64,000 bases of DNA from Chitinophaga pinensis (GCA_902167325.1 LR632930.1:2914001-2978000), one strand, 5' to 3'; shown: positions 42,364 through 51,373, counted from the first letter of the stretch. Numbers and translations: made by a program. Notes: generated by a model not told the origin, from the letters alone.

Positions 42364-43185
42364 TTACTTGTTGTGGGCAATGAATAACGCGCAGGGGATG
42401 GATTTCATCAGCATATCTGCCATACTGGCCTTAAACCAGCGGCTCACCGAGGTGCGCTGATAAGCTCCCAGTACCACCAGTGTTCGGCTGTCTGATTTCA
42501 GCAGATGCTCCAGGATGGCGTGTTCCGCATCGCCCTGCAGCACGGCGTATTCCGCACTGGGGTGATGCCTTTTCATGAACTCCTTCATCAGCTGATTTTC
42601 CGGAACATGACTGTTTTCGTCTCCCCGCACGGTAATAATGGTGGCGGGTAGTTTATTTGTTTCGGGCAGTATGCCCGTGAACATTTTAATGGCATATACC
42701 GAAGAAGGCGCGCCGTCGTACAACATCACTGTTTTTTCCAGCGGCTGCCATTGTAGTGGTGCTATAAGGACCGGGCACTGTACTTCGGACAGCAGATCCC
42801 GCACAAACCGGGTAGGCGGTGCTTCGTCGAAGCGGGTAAAGGTTTCTTCTGCACTGATGATCAGCAGATCGGCGTATATACTTTCCCGTAACAGGTCGGG
42901 GAGGGCGAAAGATTTATCGCGGCGGACGGTGAAATTGATCCCACCGGCCTGACAGGCGCTTTCGAATTCCTTTACGGCATTGTCCCGGATCTGTTTGTCT
43001 TTGTCCATCCGTATTTCCAGGTCCTTACTTTCCATGGCGGTGGCGATGGAGAAGCTGTTATGGGTGAAATCGTCCAGGAAAACCCCTACCAGGTGGGCTT
43101 TTTCACGCGCGGTGATGGCCACTGCCGTTTGTACGCTGGATTGGGAGAGTTTCAGGCCGTCGAGGGCAACAATGATCTTTTTCAT
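42364..43185 (-). CDS. Universal stress protein (UspA family), tandem domain
   Basis: The 273-residue protein starts MKKIIVALDGLKLSQSS and contains an UspA-type domain (1-145; LLIISAEETF, VQCPVLIAP) followed by a degenerate second one (150-273; MLYDGAPSSVYAIKMF, LVVLGAYQRTSVSRWF, IPCALFIAHNK). The ATP-binding G-2x-G-9x-G(S/T) signature is not clear in either half. Such proteins accompany FNR-like or REC-Crp regulators in many Bacteroidota. The ATG at 43185 is preferred over a longer in-frame start at 43233. It is divergent from nothing close and forms a unit with the coiled-coil gene. Confidence 0.88.
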   Translation of the reverse strand: MKKIIVALDGLKLSQSSVQTAVAITAREKAHLVGVFLDDFTHNSFSIATAMESKDLEIRMDKDKQIRDNAVKEFESACQAGGINFTVRRDKSFALPDLLRESIYADLLIISAEETFTRFDEAPPTRFVRDLLSEVQCPVLIAPLQWQPLEKTVMLYDGAPSSVYAIKMFTGILPETNKLPATIITVRGDENSHVPENQLMKEFMKRHHPSAEYAVLQGDAEHAILEHLLKSDSRTLVVLGAYQRTSVSRWFKASMADMLMKSIPCALFIAHNK

Positions 43186-43281
43186 GCTATAAAATTGAGT
43201 TAATCCGGGTGAGGAAGGAATGATGACGGTCAACGGCTTTGTTGATCGTGGTCGGCGGAAACAGCGGTTTTCATAAAAGCC

Positions 43282-43318
43282 GCGCCCCCCGCCTTTCTCA
43301 ACAAAAAGTGGGGGGCGC
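43282..43318 (-). terminator. GC-rich hairpin after the GH43 gene
   Basis: GCGCCCCCC (43282-43290) pairs perfectly with GGGGGGCGC (43310-43318) around a 19-base loop; on the minus strand GGCTTTTATG follows. It lies about 20 bases past the GH43 stop. Confidence 0.6.
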
Positions 43319-43336
43319 AGGTTCGGGAATATCCGT

Positions 43337-44338
43337 TTATTTATCGTGGGAAACGGGCGGTATTTTCGTGGCCCGAACCCCTTCTTTCGTAATGATTACC
43401 GGCTTTATATGCCCATTTTCATCAAATTCCAGCTTTTCGATGCAGGTTTCGCGGGAATTAGCGCCCTTTTCTCCCAACGGGCGCCGGTGGTAGACGATAA
43501 ACCAGCGGTCGGTACCGGGTACATGTACAACGGAATGGTGCCCCGCGCCCCGGGCTATTTCCGGGTTCTGATCCAGTATCTTCCCGATCCGGCGGAACGG
43601 TCCGGTTGGAGAGTCAGCAATGGCGTAGGCCACGCTGTAGTCTGGGCCCGTCCACCCGCCTTCAGACCACATGAAGTAGTACTTCCCGTCTTTCCGGAAC
43701 ATAAACGGTCCTTCCACATACTTCTCCGGGGTAATCTCCCGGAACACGGTACCGTCTTCAAAAGGTACGAATCCTGTAAAGTCGTTGTTCAGCCGGGCAA
43801 TGTTACAATGCCGCCATCCGCCGTAAATGAGGTAATGCTGCCCGTCGTGGTCGCGATAAACGAATTGGTCGATGGGCTGCGCGCCATTATGGAAACGGTC
43901 AATGAGGGGTTTCCCCAGATGGTCACGGTAGGGGCCTTCCGGCTTTTCAGCCACGGCCACGCCTATGCCGCCGGATTCTTTATCGTTCTGGATATCATTA
44001 GCCCCGAAGAACAGCCAGTATTTTCCTTTATGCCGGATTACGGAAGGCGCCCACATGGCACGCTTAGCCCATTTAATGGCCGATGTATCGAGGATGCGGC
44101 TGTGTTTTTTCCATTTTATCAGGTCGGATGACGAGAAGGCGTCGAAAAACACCTGTTGCTCATATGGGGCGGAGAAGGTAGGAAAGATCCAGTATTTCCG
44201 GCCGTAAATGATGGCTTCCGGATCGGCGTACCAGCCCGGGAAGAGCGGGTTGCCGGATGTTGCAGGTTTCGATGTCCGCTGGGCAGAAACCGGGAGAAAG
44301 GCTGACACCACGCAGCAAAGGATAAGTAAACGCTTCAT
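43337..44338 (-). CDS. Secreted glycoside hydrolase family 43 enzyme
   Basis: The 333-residue protein has a signal peptide (MKRLLILCCVVSAFLPVSAQ) and a five-bladed beta-propeller GH43 domain. The catalytic set reads as Asp39 in WYADPEA (general base), Asp157 in PIDQFVY (pKa modulator) and Glu209 in YVEGPFMF (general acid). GH43 enzymes act on arabinose- or xylose-containing glycans, so plant hemicellulose is the likely target. The ATG at 44338 is supported by the signal peptide; the longer frame from 44374 has no such motif. The CBM6-like gene upstream (71 bases) may be in the same operon. Confidence 0.9.
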   Translation of the reverse strand: MKRLLILCCVVSAFLPVSAQRTSKPATSGNPLFPGWYADPEAIIYGRKYWIFPTFSAPYEQQVFFDAFSSSDLIKWKKHSRILDTSAIKWAKRAMWAPSVIRHKGKYWLFFGANDIQNDKESGGIGVAVAEKPEGPYRDHLGKPLIDRFHNGAQPIDQFVYRDHDGQHYLIYGGWRHCNIARLNNDFTGFVPFEDGTVFREITPEKYVEGPFMFRKDGKYYFMWSEGGWTGPDYSVAYAIADSPTGPFRRIGKILDQNPEIARGAGHHSVVHVPGTDRWFIVYHRRPLGEKGANSRETCIEKLEFDENGHIKPVIITKEGVRATKIPPVSHDK

Positions 44339-44408
44339 GCCGGAAATATAGAGAAAACTATCGGGTGTTAACATCCCCGCTATCGATGTTGGTTAGCCGG
44401 CCGGCAGA

Positions 44409-44843
44409 TCATTTTTCCGCAAAATAGTTGTGAATAAAGGAGAATCCTGAGATCTCGAAATCTCCATCGCCTTTGGCGACGAGGAACAGGTCGTGTATGC
44501 CGAAGGCGTGCCTTAACTGGCCGGTTAATTTGATCTTGTAAGTGGTATCTGCTGTATCGGGTATGCGGATAGAGCCGAGTTTCTTGCTGCGTTTGCCCTT
44601 CGGTTGATCAATCCTGAACTCCAGCCTTGGAGCTGATTTCCCTTTGATGTTACTGCTGATCATCAACTCAAACCCGATCTCTCCCATACTGAGGTTCACT
44701 TGCCGGAAACCGAGGTAAGTCCCTGATTTCATCACATACTTCACGGTATCCGATGCCGGTGTGCGCATCACCCCCTGACCGCTTGCCCCAACCGACAAGC
44801 AGCAAAACAGGGCCGCCGTAACGAGGATCGCAAGTGGTTTCAT
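44409..44843 (-). CDS. Secreted CBM6-like carbohydrate-binding protein
   Basis: The 144-residue protein has a signal peptide (MKPLAILVTAALFCCLSVGASGQ) and one beta-sandwich domain. The sequence IRIPDTADTTYKIKLTGQLRHAFGIHDLFLVAKGDGDFEISGFSF (about 92-138; written here as motif landmarks IRIPDT, HAFGIHDLFLV and EISGFSF) resembles the second half of family 6 carbohydrate-binding modules attached to GH43 enzymes. It may bind hemicellulose at the cell surface and could be a detached module of the adjacent GH43. The assignment rests on pattern only. Confidence 0.6.
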   Translation of the reverse strand: MKPLAILVTAALFCCLSVGASGQGVMRTPASDTVKYVMKSGTYLGFRQVNLSMGEIGFELMISSNIKGKSAPRLEFRIDQPKGKRSKKLGSIRIPDTADTTYKIKLTGQLRHAFGIHDLFLVAKGDGDFEISGFSFIHNYFAEK

Positions 44844-44906
44844 AGGTATGGTTCGATCTCAGTATTTTCTGGCCGCTAAAATAATGCAAAATATTATAAT
44901 ATAATA

Positions 44907-46214
44907 TTATGAATCAATTTTTACCAGGGCAGGTTTACCGGCAGGGAGGGTGAGGGTGAACTGGGTACCCTGGCCGGGTATGCTTTGCACGTGCAGTTGT
45001 CCTTTGTTTTGAATCGTGAATTCCTGGCATAGCAGCAACCCGAGGCCGCTCCCGCGTTCGCCTTTGGTACCGTACCCCGGAGATGATTTGAAGCTGAAGA
45101 GCTGCGGGATCTTATCTGAAACGATACCGGTACCATTATCCTGCACCCGGAAGTTAACCTGGCCTTCCACGGTTAGGGCTGAAATGCGGACTTCCCCGCC
45201 GGGATAACTGAATTTTACGGCATTACTGATGAGGTTCCGGAGGATAACGGAAACCTGATCACGGTCGGCATATACCCAGCAATCTGCCGGTACTTCCACA
45301 TGGAGGAGTATTTCTTTTTCCCGGAGGGCGTTCTCAAAAAGAATGAGGATTTCTTCGTTGAGCGATGCGAGCGATGCGTGTACAGGCTGTACCCGGATGC
45401 CTTTCATCTGGCCCATACTCCAGCGGAGCATATTATCCATGGTACCGGCGAGGCGGTTTACTTTCTGGTACAACTCGTCAGCCGCATCTTTCATTTCTTC
45501 CTCCGGATATTCCCCTTTCCGGAACATATCGAGGAGCATTTCCAGGGTGGCCAGTGGCCCGCGGATGTCGTGTGCTATGATGCTGAACAGCTTTTCCTTG
45601 TCCCGGTTCAGGGCTACCAGCGCCTGCCGCTGCGTTTCCTTTTCGTGCTCATAATCATCGTGTACCCTTTTGAAGTAGGAGAGGGCCATTATAATGAATG
45701 CGAGGCCCCATGTTACATTTGCGATGATCCGCTGTTGGGGAACGGGATGCGCGGGGATGAAAGCGAACCATTCGAACCGTACGGCGAGGAAAGCCAGGAT
45801 CATGATGGTAGACAGCGTCAGGATGAGCCATTTATTGTCGTATACCAGTACGGTAACAATGAGGATGTTCAGGAGGAAGTATTCGGCCCCGTTCCGGTAA
45901 ATGACGGCGGTAACCGTATAAATGATAATGCCGGATATAATAATGAAGAGCCTGGCGCTGAGGTAGCGCTGCTTCCAGGTGAGCATGAGGGTGCCCACGC
46001 TGCACGCCACATTGAGGCAGTTGAGGAAAGACAGGAGGTACCGTTCCTGAAAGGCATTGGTAATGGCGAAGAATATAAGGCCCGGTATCCAGGGTATAGC
46101 CAGGAGGTTGAGGAGCCGCGTTCTGCGGGCCTCTATAAATGGCATTTCCGGAGTGATACCGATGCTAAGTATGCGGAAAAATAGTGTTTTGGCCGAAATT
46201 TCGGAAAATGGCAT
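44907..46214 (-). CDS. Membrane sensor histidine kinase (six-segment 7TMR-like input)
   Basis: The 435-residue protein has an N-terminal membrane region of about six helices (35-190), a short coiled coil (195-205), and a kinase core: H-box IIAHDIRGPL with His215, N-box (LRNLISNAVKFSYPGG), and G boxes (DNGTGIVSDK, GSGLGLLLC). No response-regulator gene is adjacent on the same strand, so it is an orphan by position. The start at 46214 or an internal ATG at 46145 (MPFIEARRTRLLN) are both possible. Confidence 0.9.
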   Translation of the reverse strand: MPFSEISAKTLFFRILSIGITPEMPFIEARRTRLLNLLAIPWIPGLIFFAITNAFQERYLLSFLNCLNVACSVGTLMLTWKQRYLSARLFIIISGIIIYTVTAVIYRNGAEYFLLNILIVTVLVYDNKWLILTLSTIMILAFLAVRFEWFAFIPAHPVPQQRIIANVTWGLAFIIMALSYFKRVHDDYEHEKETQRQALVALNRDKEKLFSIIAHDIRGPLATLEMLLDMFRKGEYPEEEMKDAADELYQKVNRLAGTMDNMLRWSMGQMKGIRVQPVHASLASLNEEILILFENALREKEILLHVEVPADCWVYADRDQVSVILRNLISNAVKFSYPGGEVRISALTVEGQVNFRVQDNGTGIVSDKIPQLFSFKSSPGYGTKGERGSGLGLLLCQEFTIQNKGQLHVQSIPGQGTQFTLTLPAGKPALVKIDS

Positions 46215-46286
46215 GGTGCAAAGATAAAAAACCTCTTCATCATTCCCTGTAGCACCTGAATGCCATCCCTTTACGGCCGAAATCCT

Positions 46287-46294
46287 TATTTTTG
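46287..46294 (+). promoter_or_regulatory. -7 element of the RraB-TPR gene
   Basis: TATTTTTG matches TAnnTTTG and lies 19 bases before the ATG at 46314, giving a leader of about 14 bases. The -33 region is not convincing. Confidence 0.4.
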
Positions 46295-46313
46295 CCCCTT
46301 AAAACCCGAATGT

Positions 46314-47168
46314 ATGGCTGCCAGGTTCTATTCCAGAGATCAGTTTTTTCAGCGTATGCCCCAGGAAATTGTGCTGGCGGCGGATATGTACCGCCGTTTA
46401 ACCGAAACCGGCTGGAAGGAATTTGCCCTTGTGGAATTTGAGGTCTACTTCGTGTCTGACGACCGTCAGAAGCTGGAAACCCTGGGTTATTTCCTTAAAG
46501 ACGTATATGGAATGAAAGTAGCAGGCACCCGCGTAGCAGGCGGGGGCATCATTGAGCTGGGGTCTATTACCGCTTCCTTCCCGCTTAGTGAAGAAAACCT
46601 GCTCTGCTGGGTGATGGATATGTGCATTAAAGGGTTTGAACATGATTGCCGGATGGATGGCTATTCTGCCCCACCGCCTCCCGAAGAATTTGAATTCCCC
46701 GACGAATCGGCCGGAAGGCTGGCGGAAATTTTCGATAAAGGCCTCGCTGCTTACGGTAAACGTAATTACAGCGATTGTGCCATCCAATTCACATCGGCCA
46801 TCCGCATCTTCCCTGAAAATGCCAATGCCTGGTACTCCCGCGCCATTGCCAAAGATGACCTGTTGCTGAACGCCAAAGCCCGGGAAGATTATGATGAAGC
46901 ACTCCGTTTGTCGCCGGAATTCAAGGAAGCTTATATAAACAGGGCAGTTAATAAAGACGAAGCCGGCGATTATGCCGGGGCGCTGGAAGATTATAACCAG
47001 GCAATCCTGCTGGATGCGCTGAACCCGGCGGTATACTTTAACCGTGGCAATACAAAACAACGGCTGGGCGACCAGGATGGCGCCTGCCGCGACTGGACGA
47101 AAGCCCGTGATCTGGGGGCTGATTATGCGGAAGACAGTCTGAAAGCATATTGCCGTTCTGCGGAATAG
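46314..47168 (+). CDS. RraB-like domain fused to tetratricopeptide repeats
   Basis: The 284-residue protein starts MAARFYSRDQFFQRMPQ. Residues about 20-115 resemble the RraB (regulator of ribonuclease E inhibition) fold: helix, strand EFEVYFVSDDRQKLETLGYFL, strand KVAG.RV, and the ending CWVMDMCIKGFEHDCRMDGYS. Residues about 135-280 hold at least four TPR units (AEIFDKGLAAYGKRNYSDCAIQF, NAWYSRAIAKDDLLL, AYINRAVNKDEAGDYAGALEDYNQA, AVYFNRGNTKQRLGDQDGACRDW). RraB binds RNase E in Proteobacteria; in Bacteroidota the role is unknown. TPRs give protein-binding surfaces. It appears monocistronic. Confidence 0.7.
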   Translation: MAARFYSRDQFFQRMPQEIVLAADMYRRLTETGWKEFALVEFEVYFVSDDRQKLETLGYFLKDVYGMKVAGTRVAGGGIIELGSITASFPLSEENLLCWVMDMCIKGFEHDCRMDGYSAPPPPEEFEFPDESAGRLAEIFDKGLAAYGKRNYSDCAIQFTSAIRIFPENANAWYSRAIAKDDLLLNAKAREDYDEALRLSPEFKEAYINRAVNKDEAGDYAGALEDYNQAILLDALNPAVYFNRGNTKQRLGDQDGACRDWTKARDLGADYAEDSLKAYCRSAE

Positions 47169-47181
47169 AAATTCTCCTCAT

Positions 47182-47280
47182 TTAGATTCTGATGCGGTTC
47201 CGGGCGGCCTGGAACCGGCTGCGCGGCTCCCTGCCAAAGAAGGCGTACAGCCTGCGGAGCCAGAAGCGTAAGATGTGCAT
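47182..47280 (-). CDS. Possible small basic protein (32 residues)
   Basis: An ATG at 47280 opens a frame coding MHILRFWLRRLYAFFGREPR and ending RNRIRI. It has GC-rich third positions like the surrounding genes, and an in-frame ATG also exists ten codons upstream. It is very basic and aromatic with no known family. It lies in the gap between the RraB-TPR gene and the LytTR gene, downstream of the latter on the same strand. Confidence 0.3.
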   Translation of the reverse strand: MHILRFWLRRLYAFFGREPRSRFQAARNRIRI

Positions 47281-47391
47281 GGTGATTCTTTTGCCGGAAG
47301 GTAATACCATTGCGCCATCCGTTACAGGGGCTGTCGATGAACAGCATAACAGGGGTGATGAATTGCCCGATGTGTCGACGAACAGTTTTCC

Positions 47392-48117
47392 TTAGTAGAT
47401 CAGTTTTTTAAGATTGTCGGTATAATTCCGTCCGATGCTCAGCTCGGTACCGTTTTCCATGACGAGGAACATTTTACTGATATCCCGGTATACTTCGCGG
47501 ATATGCAGGATGTTGACGATGTGGGAGCGGTGGATGCGTATGAACTTCTCCGGGTCGAGGCGCTTTTCCATTATACCGATACCCTGCGAACTGAGGTAAG
47601 AAGCATCGTGGGTATGGATCTGGGTATAGTCTTTCTCCGCTTTCAGGTATACTATCTCATCAGCAGCAATGCTTTTAAGCCGGTTCCCTTTTTCCACGAG
47701 GATGCGCTTGGGGTAATTAATAGTTTGCGCATCTGCCAGGAAGTGAAGGTTCTGCGTATGGCCGCTGCGTTGTACCCGCTCCATGGCTTTGCTGAAACGC
47801 TCTCTCGTATAAGGCTTCAGCAGATAATCCAGCGCGTTCATCTCAAAAGCCTGCAGTGCAAACTGATCGTAGGCGGTAGTGAATATGATCAGGGGAATAT
47901 GCGTGATCTCTTCCAGTACCCTGAACCCGTTCAGGGCAGGCATCTGTATATCGAGGAACACAAGGTCGGGAAGCATGGCATTGATGTCGCGCACTGCCTC
48001 CAGTCCGTTCCGGCATTCTCCGGCAATGGTAATTTCGGGGAAATCCGCCAGGTATTGACGGATCAGGAAGCGGGATGCTTCTTCATCATCTATGATCAGG
48101 GCTGACTTTCGGTTCAT
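47392..48117 (-). CDS. LytTR-family response regulator
   Basis: The 241-residue protein has a receiver domain (1-120; ALIIDDEEASRF, acceptor Asp56 in LVFLDIQMP, T in FTTAYD, K in LLKPYT) and a LytTR DNA-binding domain (about 138-240; RILVEKGNRLKSIAADEIVYLKAEKDYT, FIRIHRSHIVN, SIGRNY). It is overlapped by 32 bases by the upstream histidine kinase gene, its clear partner. These pairs often control surface or polysaccharide genes; targets are unknown. Confidence 0.95.
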   Translation of the reverse strand: MNRKSALIIDDEEASRFLIRQYLADFPEITIAGECRNGLEAVRDINAMLPDLVFLDIQMPALNGFRVLEEITHIPLIIFTTAYDQFALQAFEMNALDYLLKPYTRERFSKAMERVQRSGHTQNLHFLADAQTINYPKRILVEKGNRLKSIAADEIVYLKAEKDYTQIHTHDASYLSSQGIGIMEKRLDPEKFIRIHRSHIVNILHIREVYRDISKMFLVMENGTELSIGRNYTDNLKKLIY

Positions 48118-49216
48118 GGCTGTTGTACAAATTGGTATGTGTATAAAATATAAACCGGAGGCCGGATGGCTGGTTACGGTAAATGTGCATGGTCTCTGAA
48201 AACAGCAGCTCCAGCCGCTGGCGGATGTTGCGTAATCCTACGCCCGTACTTCTTTCAAGGTCGGTCAGTTCCCCATGATATCCCACCCCGGTATCGCTTA
48301 CCTCGATCCGCAGTTTATCTGCCTCCTGTGCTATATCGATATTGATCTTTCCGCCGTGTATGCTGGGCGCAATCCCGTGGCGGATGGCGTTTTCCACTAC
48401 CGGCTGCAGCAGCATGGCGGGGATCATAATGTTTTCCGAACCGTTTAACGGACTGATATTGAACTCCAGCCGCTCCCGGAAACGGCTGTGCTCCAGTTCC
48501 AGCATGGTACGGATATACCGGATCTCTTCTTTCAGGGGCACCCATTCATGCTCGGTGCAGTAAAGGGAGTACCGGAAGGTATCGGCCAGCCGGGCTATCA
48601 GCTCTCGGGTAGGTTCCTGCTCAATGGGAACGCTGGCGCTGATGGAATTGAGTGTGTTGAACAAAAAGTGCGGTTGTATCTGCGCTTTCAGGGCGTTGAT
48701 CTCACTGCGGTGTGCTGCATCGGCCAGTTCCTTTTCTTTTTTCAGCTGTGCCTCCCTTTCAAGAAAGAAGTTATATACATGCAGCAGGCTGAAGCATTGA
48801 AGATAATATATAATGACCGGGAAAACCGACCGCAGCATTTCCAGCGGGGTCATGAACGGGCGGTTAGAAAGGTAATAGAACAGATGCGTTCCGCCGAACC
48901 AGGCCGCCCAGAATAATGGTATTATGAACAGGTGCAGGCGGAAACGGTACCGGAGCGGACGGTCTTTATACTTCCTGAAAACAAGGTACCATGCCGGTAC
49001 GCTCACGATCAGGAGGATGACCGCATCCCACCAGATCATCTGCAGGTAACGGGCATTGATTCGGCCCACTACCAGTTCGGGCATGTACAGGACGAAATCC
49101 TGCAACATAAACAGCAGGCAATAGCCGGTTAACTCCCCCCAGGTAATATTACTGAAGGCCTTACTTTTAAATGCTGCTGCTATTTTACCCATAAAAGACT
49201 TGCTCATATAGTCCAA
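48086..49216 (-). CDS. LytS-type membrane sensor histidine kinase
   Basis: The 376-residue protein has four membrane segments (about 30-150), a short coiled coil and a His_kinase (LytS) domain with the phospho-acceptor His183 in QIQPHFLFNTLNS, followed by an HATPase domain (QPVVENAIRHGI, DTGVGYHGE, TGVGLRNIRQRL). Its end overlaps the LytTR gene by 32 bases, the usual genetic coupling of this pair. Alternative start three codons downstream (MSKSFMGK) is equally plausible. Confidence 0.94.
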   Translation of the reverse strand: MDYMSKSFMGKIAAAFKSKAFSNITWGELTGYCLLFMLQDFVLYMPELVVGRINARYLQMIWWDAVILLIVSVPAWYLVFRKYKDRPLRYRFRLHLFIIPLFWAAWFGGTHLFYYLSNRPFMTPLEMLRSVFPVIIYYLQCFSLLHVYNFFLEREAQLKKEKELADAAHRSEINALKAQIQPHFLFNTLNSISASVPIEQEPTRELIARLADTFRYSLYCTEHEWVPLKEEIRYIRTMLELEHSRFRERLEFNISPLNGSENIMIPAMLLQPVVENAIRHGIAPSIHGGKINIDIAQEADKLRIEVSDTGVGYHGELTDLERSTGVGLRNIRQRLELLFSETMHIYRNQPSGLRFIFYTHTNLYNSHEPKVSPDHR

Positions 49217-49421
49217 GTTGGCCGGAAGTTACACCAAATTCAGCATTGATTCCCTGTGGCAGGGCCTTTCCGGCAGTTTTCCAAAACCCGCTGCTGGCTG
49301 GGATCTGGCGGAATTGACCGTTGAAATGCGACATCTGAGGTGCGAAGCGGCGGATGGGGCTGGTGAAATACAGCCGTAACGTCAGGCATCCTGTTTGCGG
49401 GGTAATCATAAACTTTTACTT

Positions 49422-49781
49422 ATGACTACCGCCCAAATTGCTCACCGCCTCGAAACGCTCTGCCGCCAGGGCGATTTCCGCACAGCCGTGGAAGATCTCT
49501 ATGCTTCAGATGCCGTAAGCATAGAGCCGGAAGCTTCACAGGGGTTCGAGAAAGAAACCCACGGCAAAGACAATATCCTTCAAAAAGGAGATCAATTCAG
49601 CAGCATGGTAGATACGGTACATGGTATTGATATCCGCGATACCACTATTACGGGGAACACCTTCGCCCTGGTGCTAACCATGGATGTGACCATGAAAGGC
49701 AGGCCCCGCGCTACCTGGGAAGAACTGTGCGTGTATCAGGTGAAAGACGGGAAAATCATTTCCGAACAGTTCTTTATGTAA
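49422..49781 (+). CDS. SnoaL/NTF2-fold protein
   Basis: The 119-residue protein starts MTTAQIAHRLETLCRQGDF and shows the NTF2-like cone pattern: helix, AVEDLYASDAVSIEPEA, HGKDNILQKGDQF, then beta-strands VTGNTF-ALVLTMDVTMK and a C-terminal EELCVYQVKDGKIISEQFF. Members of this fold act as isomerases, hydrolases or ligand binders; no catalytic residues are assigned. It is convergent with the next gene by eight bases. Confidence 0.8.
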   Translation: MTTAQIAHRLETLCRQGDFRTAVEDLYASDAVSIEPEASQGFEKETHGKDNILQKGDQFSSMVDTVHGIDIRDTTITGNTFALVLTMDVTMKGRPRATWEELCVYQVKDGKIISEQFFM

Positions 49782-49789
49782 CGTACGCA

Positions 49790-50596
49790 TCACTGCATCA
49801 CCTGCACCAGTATCTTCCATCCATCGGGTGTATGCCCCCAGATGCGGAAGTAATGCGCCCTGCGGCCTTCATACACCAGGTTGCCATACACATATGCCAG
49901 ATCCTTACCGCCCGATACCCCGGAGCCGGCAGGTTCAAATTGCGGGGCGGCCGGCATCCAGCTGATAAGTTCACGGAACCGGTCTGCTCCACCCACAGGT
50001 CTGAAGCGGTTCAGATTGAGCCACGACATGCTGTGGAGGACTACCGCATAGGCAGTTATACCCTCCTTTTTATACCGTTGCAGGAATGCTTCTTCCACCG
50101 CCATGGCGTTAGCCTGCGGATCGGGCGTTACGACTACGGTAACAGGTTCTGCACCGGGCGCTGCATACTGCTTCTTCGGATACTGAATGCCGAAATCGAT
50201 GAGGTATTTCCATGCCCCGTCACTGTTCTTTTTCCAGAAAGTGGTGTACTGCCCCGCGCTTAACAGGGTGTCGGCTCCGGGATGGCGCATGTAGTAAGGT
50301 CCTGTGGTAAATCCGCTGGCGCTGTCGGCCGAGGCGCCTGCGAACTGAGGCTCCCATTGCAGGATGATCTTACTGTCCGGTCGCTGGCGCCATTGCGCAA
50401 GCGCGTTCAGATATTGCCCGTTTTCCATGGAAATAGCGGAGCTGTCGGTATACGTCAGGAAAGCGGCGCGCACCCCGTGGGTAGCAGCGTGTGCGGCAAA
50501 ACGGCGCTCGGCCTGTATAACAGGCTCCGCACTTTGGGCAGTGGCGGCCAATGCGGCGGCCAGCAGCGGGCAGGTCAGGTTAAGTGCTCGATACAT
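49790..50596 (-). CDS. Secreted NTF2-fold (nuclear transport factor 2) family protein
   Basis: The 268-residue protein starts at the ATG at 50596 with a signal peptide (MYRALNLTCPLLAAALAATAQS). The first NTF2-like domain (about 25-155) has AERRFAAHAATHG, FTTGPYYMRH and YTTFWKKNSDGAWKYLIDFG, typical of secreted DUF4440/NTF2 proteins; the second half (about 160-268) is a similar, weaker copy ending GWKILVQV. The longer frame from 50809 crosses the divergent rpiA gene and is rejected. Ligand unknown. Confidence 0.8.
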   Translation of the reverse strand: MYRALNLTCPLLAAALAATAQSAEPVIQAERRFAAHAATHGVRAAFLTYTDSSAISMENGQYLNALAQWRQRPDSKIILQWEPQFAGASADSASGFTTGPYYMRHPGADTLLSAGQYTTFWKKNSDGAWKYLIDFGIQYPKKQYAAPGAEPVTVVVTPDPQANAMAVEEAFLQRYKKEGITAYAVVLHSMSWLNLNRFRPVGGADRFRELISWMPAAPQFEPAGSGVSGGKDLAYVYGNLVYEGRRAHYFRIWGHTPDGWKILVQVMQ

Positions 50597-50612
50597 AGAT
50601 TTTGGGGATAGT

Positions 50613-50634
50613 GTTGTAACTAACCCCAATCTAC
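50613..50634. promoter_or_regulatory. TTGGGG...CCCCAA inverted repeat in the rpiA divergent region
   Basis: TTGGGG and CCCCAA flank about 16 bases between the NTF2-fold gene and rpiA (approximately 50602-50630). It could be an operator for either gene; no -7 element could be fixed. Confidence 0.25.
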
Positions 50635-50674
50635 GAAATGCTGCGCAAAATCCGGAAATGCCGTAAATTCCGGG

Positions 50675-51346
50675 ATGACTTCCCAACAGGATAACGACAA
50701 ACACCTCGCTGCCGAAGCTGCTGCAGACCTGGTCCGCGATGGAATGACCGTAGGACTCGGTACCGGATCTACCGCAGCAAGGGCCATCCGCGCCATTGCC
50801 CGCCGGCACTTAAAGATTCAGGGCGTTCCCACCTCCCTGCAAACTGCGGAACTCGCCACATCACTGGGTATTCCGCTGGCAGACATCAACCGTGTTCCGC
50901 ATATAGACATTACTATCGACGGTGCGGATGAATTCACCCCTTCCCTCGATCTCATCAAAGGCGGTGGCGGCGCACTGCTGCATGAGAAAATAGTGGCTAT
51001 CCGCTCGGAACAGGTAGTGATTATTACTGATGCCACCAAGCTGGTTACGCTCCTGGGGAAATTCAGGGTACCGGTGGAAGTGATCTCTTTCGCAGCCCGG
51101 TATGTGCAGGAGCGGCTGGCAGGCCTTGGCGCATCCAGCAGTGTACGGCCCGGAACGGTGACAGATGAAGGGAATCTTATCGTGGATGCGGATTTCGGGC
51201 TGATAGCAGAACCCGGTTTGCTGGGCGCCCGCATCAAAGGCATAACCGGTGTGGTGGAGCACGGCATCTTTTCTGGTATTGCCTCGCTGGTGCTGATGGG
51301 AGATAATGGCGTGGTGAAACGCTTTCCGCAAGTTTCGGGTAGCTGA
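50675..51346 (+). CDS. rpiA: Ribose-5-phosphate isomerase A
   Basis: The 223-residue enzyme interconverts ribose-5-phosphate and ribulose-5-phosphate in the pentose phosphate pathway. Family motifs are GLGTGSTA near residue 27, TIDGADE near 82, KGGGGALLHEKI near 95, the catalytic Glu in the latter (LHEK) and the C-terminal GVVEHGIF. Length and order fit RpiA of Bacteroidota. It ends 27 bases before alkA on the same strand. Confidence 0.96.
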   Translation: MTSQQDNDKHLAAEAAADLVRDGMTVGLGTGSTAARAIRAIARRHLKIQGVPTSLQTAELATSLGIPLADINRVPHIDITIDGADEFTPSLDLIKGGGGALLHEKIVAIRSEQVVIITDATKLVTLLGKFRVPVEVISFAARYVQERLAGLGASSSVRPGTVTDEGNLIVDADFGLIAEPGLLGARIKGITGVVEHGIFSGIASLVLMGDNGVVKRFPQVSGS

Positions 51347-51373
51347 TTGCCCCGGCTATCCTAATTTTGCAGG

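Noticed and set aside
45300..46184. 294-codon frame on the plus strand
   Set aside because: Acidic Glu/Tyr-rich translation of the antisense of the sensor kinase; no homologous features.
50597..50809. Extended N-terminus of the secreted NTF2-fold protein
   Set aside because: It overlaps the start of rpiA and would bury the signal peptide internally.
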